Assembly (NCBI RefSeq): GCF_040779325.2
Contig: NZ_JBFONT020000023.1
Location: 1 to 8,340, forward strand
Source: Aestuariibius violaceus
GTDB taxonomy: Bacteria > Pseudomonadota > Alphaproteobacteria > Rhodobacterales > Rhodobacteraceae
Direction of reading: 5' to 3'
DNA: 8,340 nt
The translations under genes were made by a program, and so were the position numbers. The notes beneath the pieces were generated by a model. It made no database searches and was not told where the DNA came from. It saw nothing but the letters and a program-made list of their open reading frames with translations. Numbering within the stretch: the first letter of the stretch is position 1; every line of letters begins with the position of its first letter. Shown here piece by piece: positions 1-6,346 of this stretch.

Positions 1-1
1 T

Positions 2-100
2 GCGTGCAGCGATGTCCTACGCGGCATCAAACAGACTGCGAAGAGAAGCGTGACCCGGATGAGCGACAACGATCCTAAGCAACAAGAAAAACGAGCTTGA
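2..100 (+). CDS. possible 3' end of a gene cut by the left window edge
   Basis: One frame stays open from the window edge for 32 codons to a TGA at 98-100. It ends in a hydrophilic, lysine- and glutamine-rich tail (KQQEKRA at the very end), as many real C-termini do. The other two plus-strand frames close sooner. The stretch is too short to recognise a family and could be non-coding. It is listed only because nothing else explains bases 1-100. Confidence 0.15.
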   Translation, partial: ACSDVLRGIKQTAKRSVTRMSDNDPKQQEKRA

Positions 101-158
101 CCCAAATGCCCAATTAGAGAAGCAGACATTGCCCTCTGGGAAACCTTAGGCAGATTTG

Positions 159-273
159 TCCGCGATCTGTGAGTTCGGACAGCGCCAGATTTTGCGGTCG
201 CGGCGAATGACCGATAAGCGGACCGCGACCGCAGCATCGTGAAGGTACATCGAGTGACCGGTTTGGGCCGTCC
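159..273 (+). repeat. dispersed 115-bp structured repeat, copy 1
   Basis: This copy aligns without gaps to 2550-2664 and 7836-7950. The best-conserved parts are TCCGCGAtcTGTGAGTT near the start, the core GCGAATGACCG...AAGCGG...GCAGCAT, and GGGCCGT at the end. This copy has a perfect 10-bp inverted repeat: GCGGTCGCGG at 194-203 and CCGCGACCGC at 223-232, with a 19-nt loop that itself contains CCG/CGG. On the minus strand a 72-codon open frame (146-364) runs through it, with the peptide DAAVAVRLSVIRR. Whether that frame is translated is unknown. It lies downstream of the VOC gene (404-1168), so it could sit in that gene's mRNA tail. Confidence 0.8.
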
Positions 274-403
274 TCATCTGAGCTGGCGTGCCTGTCAGCA
301 AGATGCTGCGGTTGCTCCGATGGAAGCTCTGAGCCCTGAGTGACGCCTGCTGCAGAACGAACAAATATCCGCTCTGCAGTTCCTGTGAAGAATTGGCGAC
401 CTG

Positions 404-1168
404 TTAGAAAGTCGTCTGTTCGATGCCAAGAGCAAACGGCGCACCGTCTGGATCACACAGGATGGGGTTATGGGCTTGAACAGTTCCCTTCACATCCACA
501 GGAGCCGGACGCGCCCCTTTGGCTTCAGCAGCACGGCAGGCATCGGAGACTGAAGCAACCTTGATGCACGGGACCCAAGCTGCATTTGAACCGGTTGGCC
601 AGGTCGCGGCATGTTGGCGTGCAACAAGATCGCCCCCAGGCCCGAGGAGTGCGAGACAAACCGTGTCCTGCTCGGAAGAGACCTGCCATCCGAAAAGCTC
701 TGCATAGAACGCCAGCGGGAAGTCAGTCCCGTTGTCGACGTACACGTCAGGGCCGAACTGCCGACGCGGAACAGGGAAGCTGTGCCGGCACAGCGAAATC
801 CCGACCAGAGCACCGAGCGGATCGCGGACAAGTGCATTGCGACCGACACCCGGCACCTCGAATGGCTCCCGAACGATCTTGCCTCCTAGCGTGGCGACGC
901 GCTTGACCGCCGCTTCCACGTCGGGAACCTCGATGTAAGCGATCCAGCCATTTTCCTGCTCGGCAGGCGTCTCGGCCAACCCCGCACCCGCTTCGTCCCC
1001 GGAAAGGGCGAGGACAAAATCCTTCTCGCCGCCACCCCAGGCAAAATCCGTCGCCCGCTCGACTTCATAGGTCCAGTTGGCGACGTGCTGGTAGAAGGCC
1101 ATCGAGCACGCCCTGTCCGATGTGAAAAGGTCGTGCCATACGATTTGCCCCGCTTTCGACTGCGTCAT
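404..1168 (-). CDS. two-domain VOC (glyoxalase/bleomycin-resistance fold) family protein
   Basis: The protein is 254 residues with two tandem VOC domains. Domain 1 covers about residues 8-125: it opens with IVWHDLFTSDRACSMAFYQH, and its second half has GWIAYIEVPDVEAAVKRV and then VRDPLGALVGI. Domain 2 covers about 138-250, with FYAELFGWQV, AAWVPCIKV and CDPDGAPFALGI. Tandem VOC proteins of this size are usually cytoplasmic, and many have no known substrate. They include glyoxalase I-like, dioxygenase-like and antibiotic-binding members, so no reaction is assigned. The frame is open further upstream, but that part is the shadow of rsgA. The start is fixed by a consensus AGGAGGT six bases before the ATG. 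It is the second gene of an operon with rsgA; four bases separate the rsgA stop from this ATG, so translational coupling is likely. Confidence 0.88.
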   Translation of the reverse strand: MTQSKAGQIVWHDLFTSDRACSMAFYQHVANWTYEVERATDFAWGGGEKDFVLALSGDEAGAGLAETPAEQENGWIAYIEVPDVEAAVKRVATLGGKIVREPFEVPGVGRNALVRDPLGALVGISLCRHSFPVPRRQFGPDVYVDNGTDFPLAFYAELFGWQVSSEQDTVCLALLGPGGDLVARQHAATWPTGSNAAWVPCIKVASVSDACRAAEAKGARPAPVDVKGTVQAHNPILCDPDGAPFALGIEQTTF

Positions 1169-1172
1169 CGTC

Positions 1173-2255
1173 TTACCTCCTGACATCTTTGGTTTTCTTG
1201 ACGCCGCGCACCATTTTTCCGAACGCCTTGTCGCGCGACCTGCGTTCCGCAAGGCTCGCCGAGTTGAACGCGTCCTCCGCCATGAGCTTGCGCCATCTGC
1301 CAAGCCGATGGTCATCGAGAATACCCTCATCAACAGCCTCCAGAACAACGCATCCCGGCTCGGTTTCGTGCCGACAATCGTTGAATCGACAGCGCGAGGC
1401 CAACTCCTGAATATCAGTAAAAAGGTCATTGATCCCTTCCGCCGCATCGGTGAGCTGCAATTCCCGCATGCCCGGCGTGTCCAGGATCAGACAGCCATTG
1501 GGCATCGCATGAAGCTCACGCCGCGTCGTCGTATGCCGCCCCTTCGCGTCGTCCTCGCGAATGGTCTGGGTCTCGATGGATTGGCTGTCGAGCAACGCAT
1601 TGGCCAGCGTTGATTTCCCAACACCGGACGAGCCGAGGAACGCCACCGTCTTGCCGGGCTTGCACCAGGTCGCAAGGTCCGTCTTCGGGGCAGAACCGCG
1701 CGCGTCAAGTGCGACGACGTCGATCATGTCCGACACCGCGCGGGCCGCGTCGATGTAGTCTTGAGGATCCACCACGAGGTCGGTTTTCGTGAGGACGATG
1801 ACGGGCGTGATCCGTGCCTCGAACGCCAGCGCGGCATAGCGTTCCAGCCGCGCCACCTTGAAGTCCTGATTGCAGGAGGTGACGATAAAGGCTGTATCAA
1901 TGTTCGCTGCGATCAGTTGTTCCTGCCGGTCCGTGCCGGGCGCGCGCCGCTTGATGACGCTTGTACGCTCAAGAAGGCGACTGGATCGCGGGTGCGAAGC
2001 ATCCAGCATCAGCCAGTCCCCGACGGTCACATCCGTTCTGGGAGGAAGTACAGTATCAATGTTGTCTCCAAGGGCGTGCAGCCCACTGCGATGCACTTCC
2101 ACAACGCGAACGGGAGGTGTCGCGGTCAAATCGTCCACACTGATCTGTTGCGCGAAAAAAGGGTGCCATCCCAAGGCCTGAAGAGGGCTGAGATTGGCGT
2201 GTAAACCGGCGTCGCGCGCGCGACGCGGAAGGAAGTCCGGGTAATCCCTTGTCAT
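1173..2255 (-). CDS. rsgA: ribosome small subunit-dependent GTPase A (RsgA/YjeQ)
   Basis: RsgA is a cytoplasmic, circularly permuted GTPase that acts late in 30S subunit maturation; GTP hydrolysis is stimulated by the subunit. The order of motifs shows the permutation: G4 TKTD (about residues 156-159) comes before G1 GSSGVGKST (208-216), G2-like GRHTTT (239-244) and G3 DTPG (259-262). An OB-fold-like N-terminal part (about 45-105, with VGDWL) precedes the GTPase. The C-terminal zinc site is intact, with C289, C294, H296 and C302 in a C-x4-C-x-H-x5-C pattern. At 360 residues it matches the family (E. coli about 350). The ATG at 2255 is preferred: AAGGTG lies eight bases upstream, and the first recognisable family sequence follows. 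A start 23 codons earlier is open but less likely. It is followed after four bases by the VOC gene. Confidence 0.95.
   Translation of the reverse strand: MTRDYPDFLPRRARDAGLHANLSPLQALGWHPFFAQQISVDDLTATPPVRVVEVHRSGLHALGDNIDTVLPPRTDVTVGDWLMLDASHPRSSRLLERTSVIKRRAPGTDRQEQLIAANIDTAFIVTSCNQDFKVARLERYAALAFEARITPVIVLTKTDLVVDPQDYIDAARAVSDMIDVVALDARGSAPKTDLATWCKPGKTVAFLGSSGVGKSTLANALLDSQSIETQTIREDDAKGRHTTTRRELHAMPNGCLILDTPGMRELQLTDAAEGINDLFTDIQELASRCRFNDCRHETEPGCVVLEAVDEGILDDHRLGRWRKLMAEDAFNSASLAERRSRDKAFGKMVRGVKKTKDVRR
1175..1181 (-). promoter_or_regulatory. Shine-Dalgarno site of the VOC gene, overlapping the rsgA stop
   Basis: On the minus strand the bases read AGGAGGT, six bases before the VOC ATG (1166-1168). 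The final T of the motif is also the first base of the rsgA TAA stop (1175-1173). A ribosome ending rsgA therefore sits on the start region of the next gene, which is the usual geometry of translational coupling. It also rules out the longer open frame as the VOC start. Confidence 0.8.
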
Positions 2256-2917
2256 AGGGTGTTCACCTTCATGTCTCTGGCCCAAATCATGTTTGGGCAC
2301 TGATGGTAGGAAACGAGTGAGCACATCAGGATTGTCCGTCAGCTACAAAGCGACGGCAATATTTCAGGTGTTGCATGTGCTCCGGGAGGCGCGCTGCCTC
2401 CCTTCCTTACCAGGACATGAAATCTCCATTACAGATGATGTGCAGATAGTGGGAAAAAATTCGCAACACAACCGTTGATGGCTGATTTGGAACTCTTCTT
2501 CACGTATCTGTAGCGGTCGTTCAAAGGGAAAAGGAGTATGTCAGATCCGTCCGCAGAGCGTGAGTTTGATCTTGCCCTGATGTTGCTTATGCGGCGAATG
2601 ACCGCAAAGCGGGCTGCGACTGCAGCATCAAGAACGCCTGCTGGGTGTCCGCTTGGGGCCGTCCCTGGCGGATCGGTACCGCAGAACCCGGGATACGCTA
2701 CGACCGGTCTAACGGCGACGACGAGCCCAACTTGACCGATGCTGCAGCGTGAACGAATGACCTTTTGGGATGTTTCAATTGGATCTAGGCCCACCATCTC
2801 CTCCGTTCCAAAGCGCAAAGCGACCTTGTTGGAACGGATCACCTTTCGCACGGCGACGTGTTGCAAGCGCGCACTTTGTGGGAACGGCAACAACCGCTGC
2901 AGAGGATTATCGACCCG
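2256..2917. other. intergenic region carrying repeat copy 2
   Basis: This 662-bp stretch lies between the start of rsgA and the stop of the first TetR gene. Apart from the repeat at 2550-2664 I recognise nothing coding. A minus-strand frame of 154 codons (2429-2893) is open across it and includes the repeat's peptide DAAVAARFAVIRR. It has no clear start signal and resembles no family I know, so it is not called as a gene. The rsgA promoter should lie just above 2255, but no confident -35/-10 pair was found. Confidence 0.5.
2550..2664 (+). repeat. dispersed 115-bp structured repeat, copy 2
   Basis: This copy has the same length and orientation as 159-273 and 7836-7950 and needs no gaps to align. 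The core GCGAATGACCGCAAAGCGGG is the clearest part of the three, and CTGCGACTGCAGCAT follows it directly. The inner hairpin CCGC-AAA-GCGG is perfect here. The outer stem is the weakest of the three: left arm 2585-2594 and right arm 2614-2623 pair at 7 of 10 positions, counting G-U. The copy ends in GGGCCGTCC, as copy 1 does. It sits alone in the rsgA-TetR intergenic region, more than 250 bp from either gene. Confidence 0.8.
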
Positions 2918-3532
2918 CTATTCCACCCGCGCCGTCCAAGTTGCTCGGACGACTTCCTCGACTTCATTGAGAAGCTCTTCCGTATCGCCATCGCTTGCCT
3001 GCACGGCGACCTCCACTCCGCGCAGGCTCATCTCGAAAAGTATCCGGAGCGACGTTCGAACTTTCGGCCATCGGTGGACACCGACGAGGCCCTCAGCTTG
3101 GCGAAGCAGCAGACTAAGGCTGCGCAATTCGTCTTCCTCACCTAGTTCGCGTAGCGCTGGATGTCTGGCTCGGTCGAGCCAGACCGCTCGAAAGACCGGT
3201 TCATCCCGCAAGAGCCGGTAGTGGTCGTGTAGCAGGGCCACGCAGATTTCCAGCATTTCGGGCAGTGTCGACGGGGGCGGGGTGAGCCTGCCCTCCATTA
3301 GGCGGCCAGTCTCCGTTAAGGCCATGCGACAGAGTTCGGCGACAATGGCGTCTTGGTCCCGGAAATACTGGTAAATTGACGCCATTGAGACACCGGCGTC
3401 CGTGGCGATTGCCTTCATAGTGGTGGCTGAGATGCCGTCTCGTGCGATCAGACGGTGAGCGGCTGCAAGGATTTCGTCGACTCGCTTTTGTGAGCGCGAC
3501 TGCTGGGGAGTTCGCACGTTCGTTTTCGCCAT
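2918..3532 (-). CDS. TetR/AcrR-family transcriptional regulator, divergent from the hydrolase
   Basis: The protein has 204 residues, normal for TetR repressors. The N-terminal DNA-binding domain spans about residues 12-62. Its helix-turn-helix lies around 36-57, with TTMKAIATDAGVSMASIYQY, followed by FRDQDAIVAEL, the family's usual 'F-x-x-K-x-x-L' position in variant form. The rest is the ligand-binding and dimer domain, which gives no clue to the ligand. The ATG at 3532 has GGAG seven bases upstream. It diverges from the alpha/beta hydrolase gene across 99 bp that include an imperfect palindrome (3599-3613). By family habit it would repress the hydrolase, and perhaps itself, until an inducer binds. 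That regulatory link is inference from position. Confidence 0.9.
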   Translation of the reverse strand: MAKTNVRTPQQSRSQKRVDEILAAAHRLIARDGISATTMKAIATDAGVSMASIYQYFRDQDAIVAELCRMALTETGRLMEGRLTPPPSTLPEMLEICVALLHDHYRLLRDEPVFRAVWLDRARHPALRELGEEDELRSLSLLLRQAEGLVGVHRWPKVRTSLRILFEMSLRGVEVAVQASDGDTEELLNEVEEVVRATWTARVE

Positions 3533-3598
3533 TCGACCACTCCGAAAAACCTGACACTACATCACATAAGACTTGACGAAGGTCCATCATCATGAAAC

Positions 3599-3613
3599 CT
3601 GATAGTCTGTCAG
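3599..3613. promoter_or_regulatory. candidate TetR operator between tetR and the hydrolase gene
   Basis: The 15 bases CTGATAGTCTGTCAG form an imperfect palindrome matching its own reverse complement at 12 of 15 positions. It lies 18 bp before the hydrolase ATG and 66 bp before the TetR ATG. The half-site ACCTGA at its left edge occurs again at 3549-3554, next to the TetR start. Size and position fit a TetR-family operator, and binding here would block hydrolase transcription. A possible -35 box, TTGACG at 3573-3578, lies just upstream, but no good -10 box follows at 17 bp. Confidence 0.45.
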
Positions 3614-3631
3614 ATTGTTCGGGGGCGGAAA

Positions 3632-4537
3632 ATGTACAAGGCAGGCGATGACAAGCAGGGCGCGACCGGCGGGACACCTCCGGAACTGGCCACCGCGCTT
3701 CCGCATACGAGTTTTTTTCCGATCCGCGGAGAGACCTATGCTGTGACCGATATGGGCGGTCATGGGCCTGTTGTGCTGCTTATGCATGGCTGGCCGGACG
3801 AGCGCACTATCTGGCGCCACCAGCTGCGTGCTCTCAGAGCGTCGGGCTACCGTGCGATAGCGGTTGATTGGATCGGCCATGGCGAAAGCTCCATCCCGAA
3901 GGACCGTAGCCGCTACCGGATCCCTGAGGTCAGCGCCGACGTCGCGGGCTTAATGGACGCGCTCGGCATTGAGCAGGCACACCTTGTCGCCCATGACTAC
4001 GGAGCGACAGTCTGCTGGGAATTTGCGGCCCAATACGGCCATCGCCTTCTGAGCTACTGTGCTTTGTCCGTTGGGCCTTCGATCGAGATCCTGCGCGACA
4101 TCTTGCGCGGCAATCTGATCCGCTACCACTGGCTCTTTCTGCATGGAATGGATGGCCTCAGCCGCTGGGTCTATTTTCGGAATGGCGGACGGCGCTTCGA
4201 GCTCCGCTTCGCCTCGCATCAAGACCGTAGTCGCATTCGCGCACGGCTCGCTCCTGGGCAGGACCGGACGTTTTGGACAATCTGGGAGAAAGCCAATCCC
4301 GCCCATGACGTCGTGTGGCGATGGCTGCGAGAGGGGCGCCGTCAGAAGGTGCCGGTCAGAACGATGGGTATATACAGCACCGGGGACGAGTGGATGACCC
4401 GTGGCCAGATGCGTCGGGGCGAACGCCATGTCACCGCGGTGTGGCGCTATGAGGAAATCGACGGCGGGCACTGGGTTCAGCTCGAAAAACCTGACGAAGT
4501 GAACGCATTGCTTTTGAACTGGCTCTCGAAAGATTAG
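3632..4537 (+). CDS. alpha/beta hydrolase, epoxide hydrolase-like
   Basis: The protein has 301 residues and the layout of the epoxide hydrolase / haloacid dehalogenase branch of alpha/beta hydrolases. HGWP (residues 52-55) is the oxyanion-hole motif. The nucleophile elbow VAHDYGA has aspartate D122 instead of serine, so catalysis should go through an ester on aspartate. D252 (in STGDEW) and H280 (in GGHW) complete the triad. A helical cap lies between about 150 and 240. Epoxide hydrolases also need two cap tyrosines; Y165 and Y181 are candidates but unproven, so a dehalogenase role remains possible. No signal peptide is seen, so it is likely cytoplasmic. The first 27 residues precede the fold. 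The start has only a weak purine-rich GGGGGCGG before it. It stands alone, divergent from TetR. Confidence 0.85.
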   Translation: MYKAGDDKQGATGGTPPELATALPHTSFFPIRGETYAVTDMGGHGPVVLLMHGWPDERTIWRHQLRALRASGYRAIAVDWIGHGESSIPKDRSRYRIPEVSADVAGLMDALGIEQAHLVAHDYGATVCWEFAAQYGHRLLSYCALSVGPSIEILRDILRGNLIRYHWLFLHGMDGLSRWVYFRNGGRRFELRFASHQDRSRIRARLAPGQDRTFWTIWEKANPAHDVVWRWLREGRRQKVPVRTMGIYSTGDEWMTRGQMRRGERHVTAVWRYEEIDGGHWVQLEKPDEVNALLLNWLSKD

Positions 4538-4852
4538 GGCCGCTGAAAGAGCTATCCAAACGGTGCGTCTATCTTGGGGCGGAGCTTCCGATAAATAGCC
4601 TAAAAATAAACGGCCATTCGTTTGCAATGCAGCGAAGACCGGGATTGCCCCACACTGTAGACCGTCGACTCCATCATGCGACCTGCAAGCCCGATCGAGA
4701 TTGTTATATGACGCCTTCGAGCCCAATTTGGGTCATGCTGCCGCTTATCTGAGTTTAGGCTCCCGGCCAATGGAAGTTTCGCCGACACTGCATTCTCCGG
4801 ACTCCGAGCCGCACCATTTGGCGCGCCTCGGTCGTTTATGATGCCTCACGGC
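4538..4852. other. intergenic region between the convergent hydrolase and SMR genes
   Basis: These 315 bases separate two genes that point at each other. The only feature I can support is a hairpin near the right end (4804-4831). A 62-codon minus-strand frame (4600-4788) has no recognisable family and no good start signal, so it is not called. The string TGCAGCGAA at 4627-4635 also occurs in repeat copy 3, but the match does not extend. Confidence 0.5.
4804..4831. terminator. hairpin between convergent genes, possible terminator
   Basis: CCGAGCCGC (4804-4812) pairs with GCGCCTCGG (4823-4831) over a 10-nt loop. That gives eight base pairs with one internal C-C mismatch. It lies 21 bp past the stop of the SMR gene and 266 bp past the stop of the hydrolase. 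Neither side has a strong run of T, so intrinsic termination would be weak; position between convergent genes is the main argument. Confidence 0.4.
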
Positions 4853-5206
4853 TTAGCTGACGCTCCCCAGCTTCAGTGAGATAACGCCGCCAACGATCAG
4901 GATAACTCCAAGGACACGGAACAGCGTGACTGCGTCTCCAAAGAACATGACCCCGACAATAAACGTGCCGGCTGCACCGATACCTCCCCAGACCGCATAG
5001 GCGGTACCAATTGAGATCGTCTGCTGCGAGTACCAAAGCAAAAAGCCGGAAATGAATATACAAACCACGGCAAGCCCAACGCCGAATACGGCTTGACCTG
5101 GGTTTTGTGAGAGCTTCAATCCCACCGGCCAGCCAATCTCGAAGAGACCCGCCGTCAAAAGAGCGATCCATGCAATTGTAACGCTGGACAGTCCAAGTGC
5201 TGTCAT
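4853..5206 (-). CDS. sugE: small multidrug resistance (SMR) transporter, SugE/Gdx type
   Basis: The protein has 117 residues and four predicted membrane helices, at about 11-31, 41-59, 66-86 and 93-113, as in all SMR proteins. It would work as a dimer in the inner membrane, exporting small cations in exchange for protons. The essential membrane glutamate is E23, in AGLFEIGWPVGLKLSQ. This motif and GTAYAVWGGIGAAG resemble SugE/Gdx, the guanidinium exporters, more than EmrE/Qac. Some of this branch also move quaternary ammonium compounds, so the substrate is open. The ATG at 5206 is chosen because GGAG lies eight bases upstream; a start ten codons earlier is open but lacks that signal. It diverges from a TetR gene over 76 bp with a strong inverted repeat, so repression by that TetR is likely. 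No guanidine riboswitch was seen. Confidence 0.9.
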   Translation of the reverse strand: MTALGLSSVTIAWIALLTAGLFEIGWPVGLKLSQNPGQAVFGVGLAVVCIFISGFLLWYSQQTISIGTAYAVWGGIGAAGTFIVGVMFFGDAVTLFRVLGVILIVGGVISLKLGSVS

Positions 5207-5252
5207 TTCATATACTCCAAAGTAGCGCAGCACCAATGCGCCGTTTTTTCCA

Positions 5253-5266
5253 TCCGTCTGGACGGA
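5253..5266. promoter_or_regulatory. candidate operator between the SMR and tetR genes
   Basis: TCCGTC and GACGGA form a perfect 6-bp inverted repeat around a 2-bp centre. The site lies 46 bp before the SMR ATG and 16 bp before the TetR TTG start, five bases above its Shine-Dalgarno. Tight, short-centre palindromes in shared promoters are typical TetR-family targets, so binding could silence both genes. No confident -35/-10 pair was found on either strand. Confidence 0.5.
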
Positions 5267-5271
5267 ATGAT

Positions 5272-5277
5272 AGGAGG
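5272..5277 (+). promoter_or_regulatory. Shine-Dalgarno site that decides a TTG start
   Basis: A consensus AGGAGG lies five bases before TTG at 5283. There is no ATG or GTG at suitable distance, and the TetR DNA-binding domain begins soon after. This supports TTG as the true start of the regulator. The rare start codon may keep the repressor level low. Confidence 0.75.
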
Positions 5278-5282
5278 GCGCC

Positions 5283-5837
5283 TTGGGACGTCAACAGACC
5301 ATCGATGAAAATTCTGTTCTGGACAAAGCAGAGGAACTCGTCCGCCAAAGCGGCGTCGGCGCCCTTACGCTGGCCAATGTCGCCAAATCGGCTGGGATCA
5401 GCAAAGGTGGTCTTCAATACCGCTTTGAGACGAAGCGGGAATTGGTGCGCGCGATGCTGACCCGAGCCTTCGATCGTCTTGATGCAGCGGTCGAAGAAGA
5501 CTTCAGGGCGCTTGGGGGAGAGGCCAAACACACGCTAAAGGCCTATGTCACGGGAATGTTGAAAAACGGCGGTATGTACGAACGACCAGACGCAGCGATC
5601 TTTGCGGCGGCATTTTCCGAACCGGACCTTCTGGCAGAATTTGCGCCAAGGTATTCGCAGATGTTGTCGCGCATCATGTCAAGCATCGAAACTGACACAG
5701 ACGCGGCTTTGATTCTCCTTGCAACAGATGGACTATGGTTGCTTGAGGTCTTGGGCCTGAAGCCTCTACAAAAATCCAGACGGGACAGATTGATCGCACG
5801 AATGGTAGATGTTTCCGATGCATTGGTAACGCGATAA
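5283..5837 (+). CDS. TetR/AcrR-family transcriptional regulator, divergent from the SMR gene
   Basis: The protein has 184 residues, at the short end for the family. The DNA-binding domain is at the N-terminus (about residues 8-55): ENSVLDKAEELVRQSGVGAL leads into TLANVAKSAGISKGGLQYRF, the helix-turn-helix, and then ETKRELVRAML. The C-terminal half (about 60-184) is the helical ligand and dimer domain, with no recognisable ligand signature. Translation starts at TTG, supported by a strong AGGAGG five bases before it. The gene diverges from the SMR exporter over 76 bp with a palindrome. Many SMR and other drug exporters are controlled by such a divergent TetR that senses the exported compound; here that is inference from context. 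Confidence 0.9.
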   Translation: MGRQQTIDENSVLDKAEELVRQSGVGALTLANVAKSAGISKGGLQYRFETKRELVRAMLTRAFDRLDAAVEEDFRALGGEAKHTLKAYVTGMLKNGGMYERPDAAIFAAAFSEPDLLAEFAPRYSQMLSRIMSSIETDTDAALILLATDGLWLLEVLGLKPLQKSRRDRLIARMVDVSDALVTR

Positions 5838-6091
5838 CTGCATCAGAAAACGAAAAGAAGGCATTGATGCCGTCGTATCGAAATGGCGCTTTGTCTAAGG
5901 TTTGCTGCTGCTGTCAGCATGAACTGCTGCGGCAATAAACCTGACAGTGGGTAAAGTGCGGGCGGATTTCGGTGCTATGGGGATGGTCGCTTAAGGCTTG
6001 CGCAATCGGTGCACAGGGCTGCGTGGCCAGAGGGGCGGGCCGCAAAGTTCGGGTCGGAGCTTTAGATGGCAGAGTCGGGTTCAGCGTCGGA
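5838..6091. other. non-coding stretch, possibly the 3' (oriIS side) end of a decayed IS91-type element
   Basis: No gene is recognised here. It lies downstream of the IS91-type transposase relic (6092-6346, minus), on the side where this family carries its replication origin end, so part of it may be remains of that end. CTGTCAG (5911-5917) and CTGACAG (5941-5947) form a 7-bp inverted repeat with a 23-nt spacer. The tetranucleotide GAAC, a target favoured by IS91, lies at 5921-5924 within the spacer. These are weak pointers only. Confidence 0.3.
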
Positions 6092-6346
6092 TCATGCGGC
6101 GTTCTCCCATGGTGTGGCGGGGGATTTTGAGATTTGGTCGCGCAAGAAAGTTTCGATGATGCGCATCGCGTTATCGCATTCGAGGCATGTCTGGAACAGG
6201 TCTTGCTCCTGCTCACCTTCACCAGCCACCTGCTCTGGTTCAGGTGCCCGATGAATTAGGTGCATGGTCTTCTTGATCCTGTCTCGCCGGATGCGGCGGA
6301 TGCGGAGGAAGCCGGGCGGTAGGACATGGATCAGGAATCTGCGTAC
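6092..6346 (-). pseudogene. C-terminal relic of an IS91-family transposase
   Basis: Reading the minus strand from 6346 to a TGA at 6092 gives 84 codons. They open with VRRFLIHVLPPGFLRIRR, matching the 'FIRRFLIHVLPkGFhRIRHYG' block of IS91/ISCR-type rolling-circle transposases. They continue into an acidic linker (APEPEQVAGEGEQEQ) and then CLECDNAMRIIETF, matching the family's C-terminal 'CPCCGGrMiIIETF' block. The catalytic tyrosine domain and almost all of the protein (about 300 or more residues) are missing. A short piece after RIRR also seems to be deleted, and there is no start codon. It directly follows the PfpI stop codon in the same frame. The family call comes from memory of its conserved blocks, not from a search. 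This is a dead fragment. Confidence 0.72.

Noticed and set aside
1169..1447. N-terminal extension of the VOC protein (open frame starting at 1447)
   Set aside because: The extra 93 codons are an antisense-free shadow of rsgA in another frame of the same strand, are rich in arginine and serine, and lie upstream of a perfect Shine-Dalgarno and ATG at 1168.
2429..2893. 154-codon minus-strand open frame as a hypothetical gene
   Set aside because: It runs through repeat copy 2, has no convincing ribosome site and shows no known domain. The protein-like part is the repeat's own peptide.
4600..4665. A fourth copy of the 115-bp repeat in the 4538-4852 gap
   Set aside because: Only TGCAGCGAA plus a nearby GACCG are shared with the repeat. 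The hairpin core and both end blocks are missing.
3950..4726. 258-codon minus-strand open frame opposite the hydrolase
   Set aside because: It lies almost entirely antisense to a well-supported hydrolase gene and shows no family motif. High-GC genes often give such shadows.
5207..5282. Guanidine riboswitch upstream of the SugE/Gdx-like gene
   Set aside because: The gap is only 76 bp, is shared with a divergent TetR gene and is largely used by a short palindrome. I could not see the conserved ACGR-type loops or the long paired elements of the guanidine riboswitches.
5860..5871. GGCAT-TG-ATGCC inverted repeat as terminator of the second TetR gene
   Set aside because: A 2-nt loop is too small for a stable RNA hairpin at full pairing, and no T-run follows.
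5914..6222. 102-codon minus-strand open frame as a proline-rich protein
   Set aside because: It is a different frame from the one that encodes recognisable IS91 transposase blocks, and its composition looks like a chance frame through decayed element DNA.
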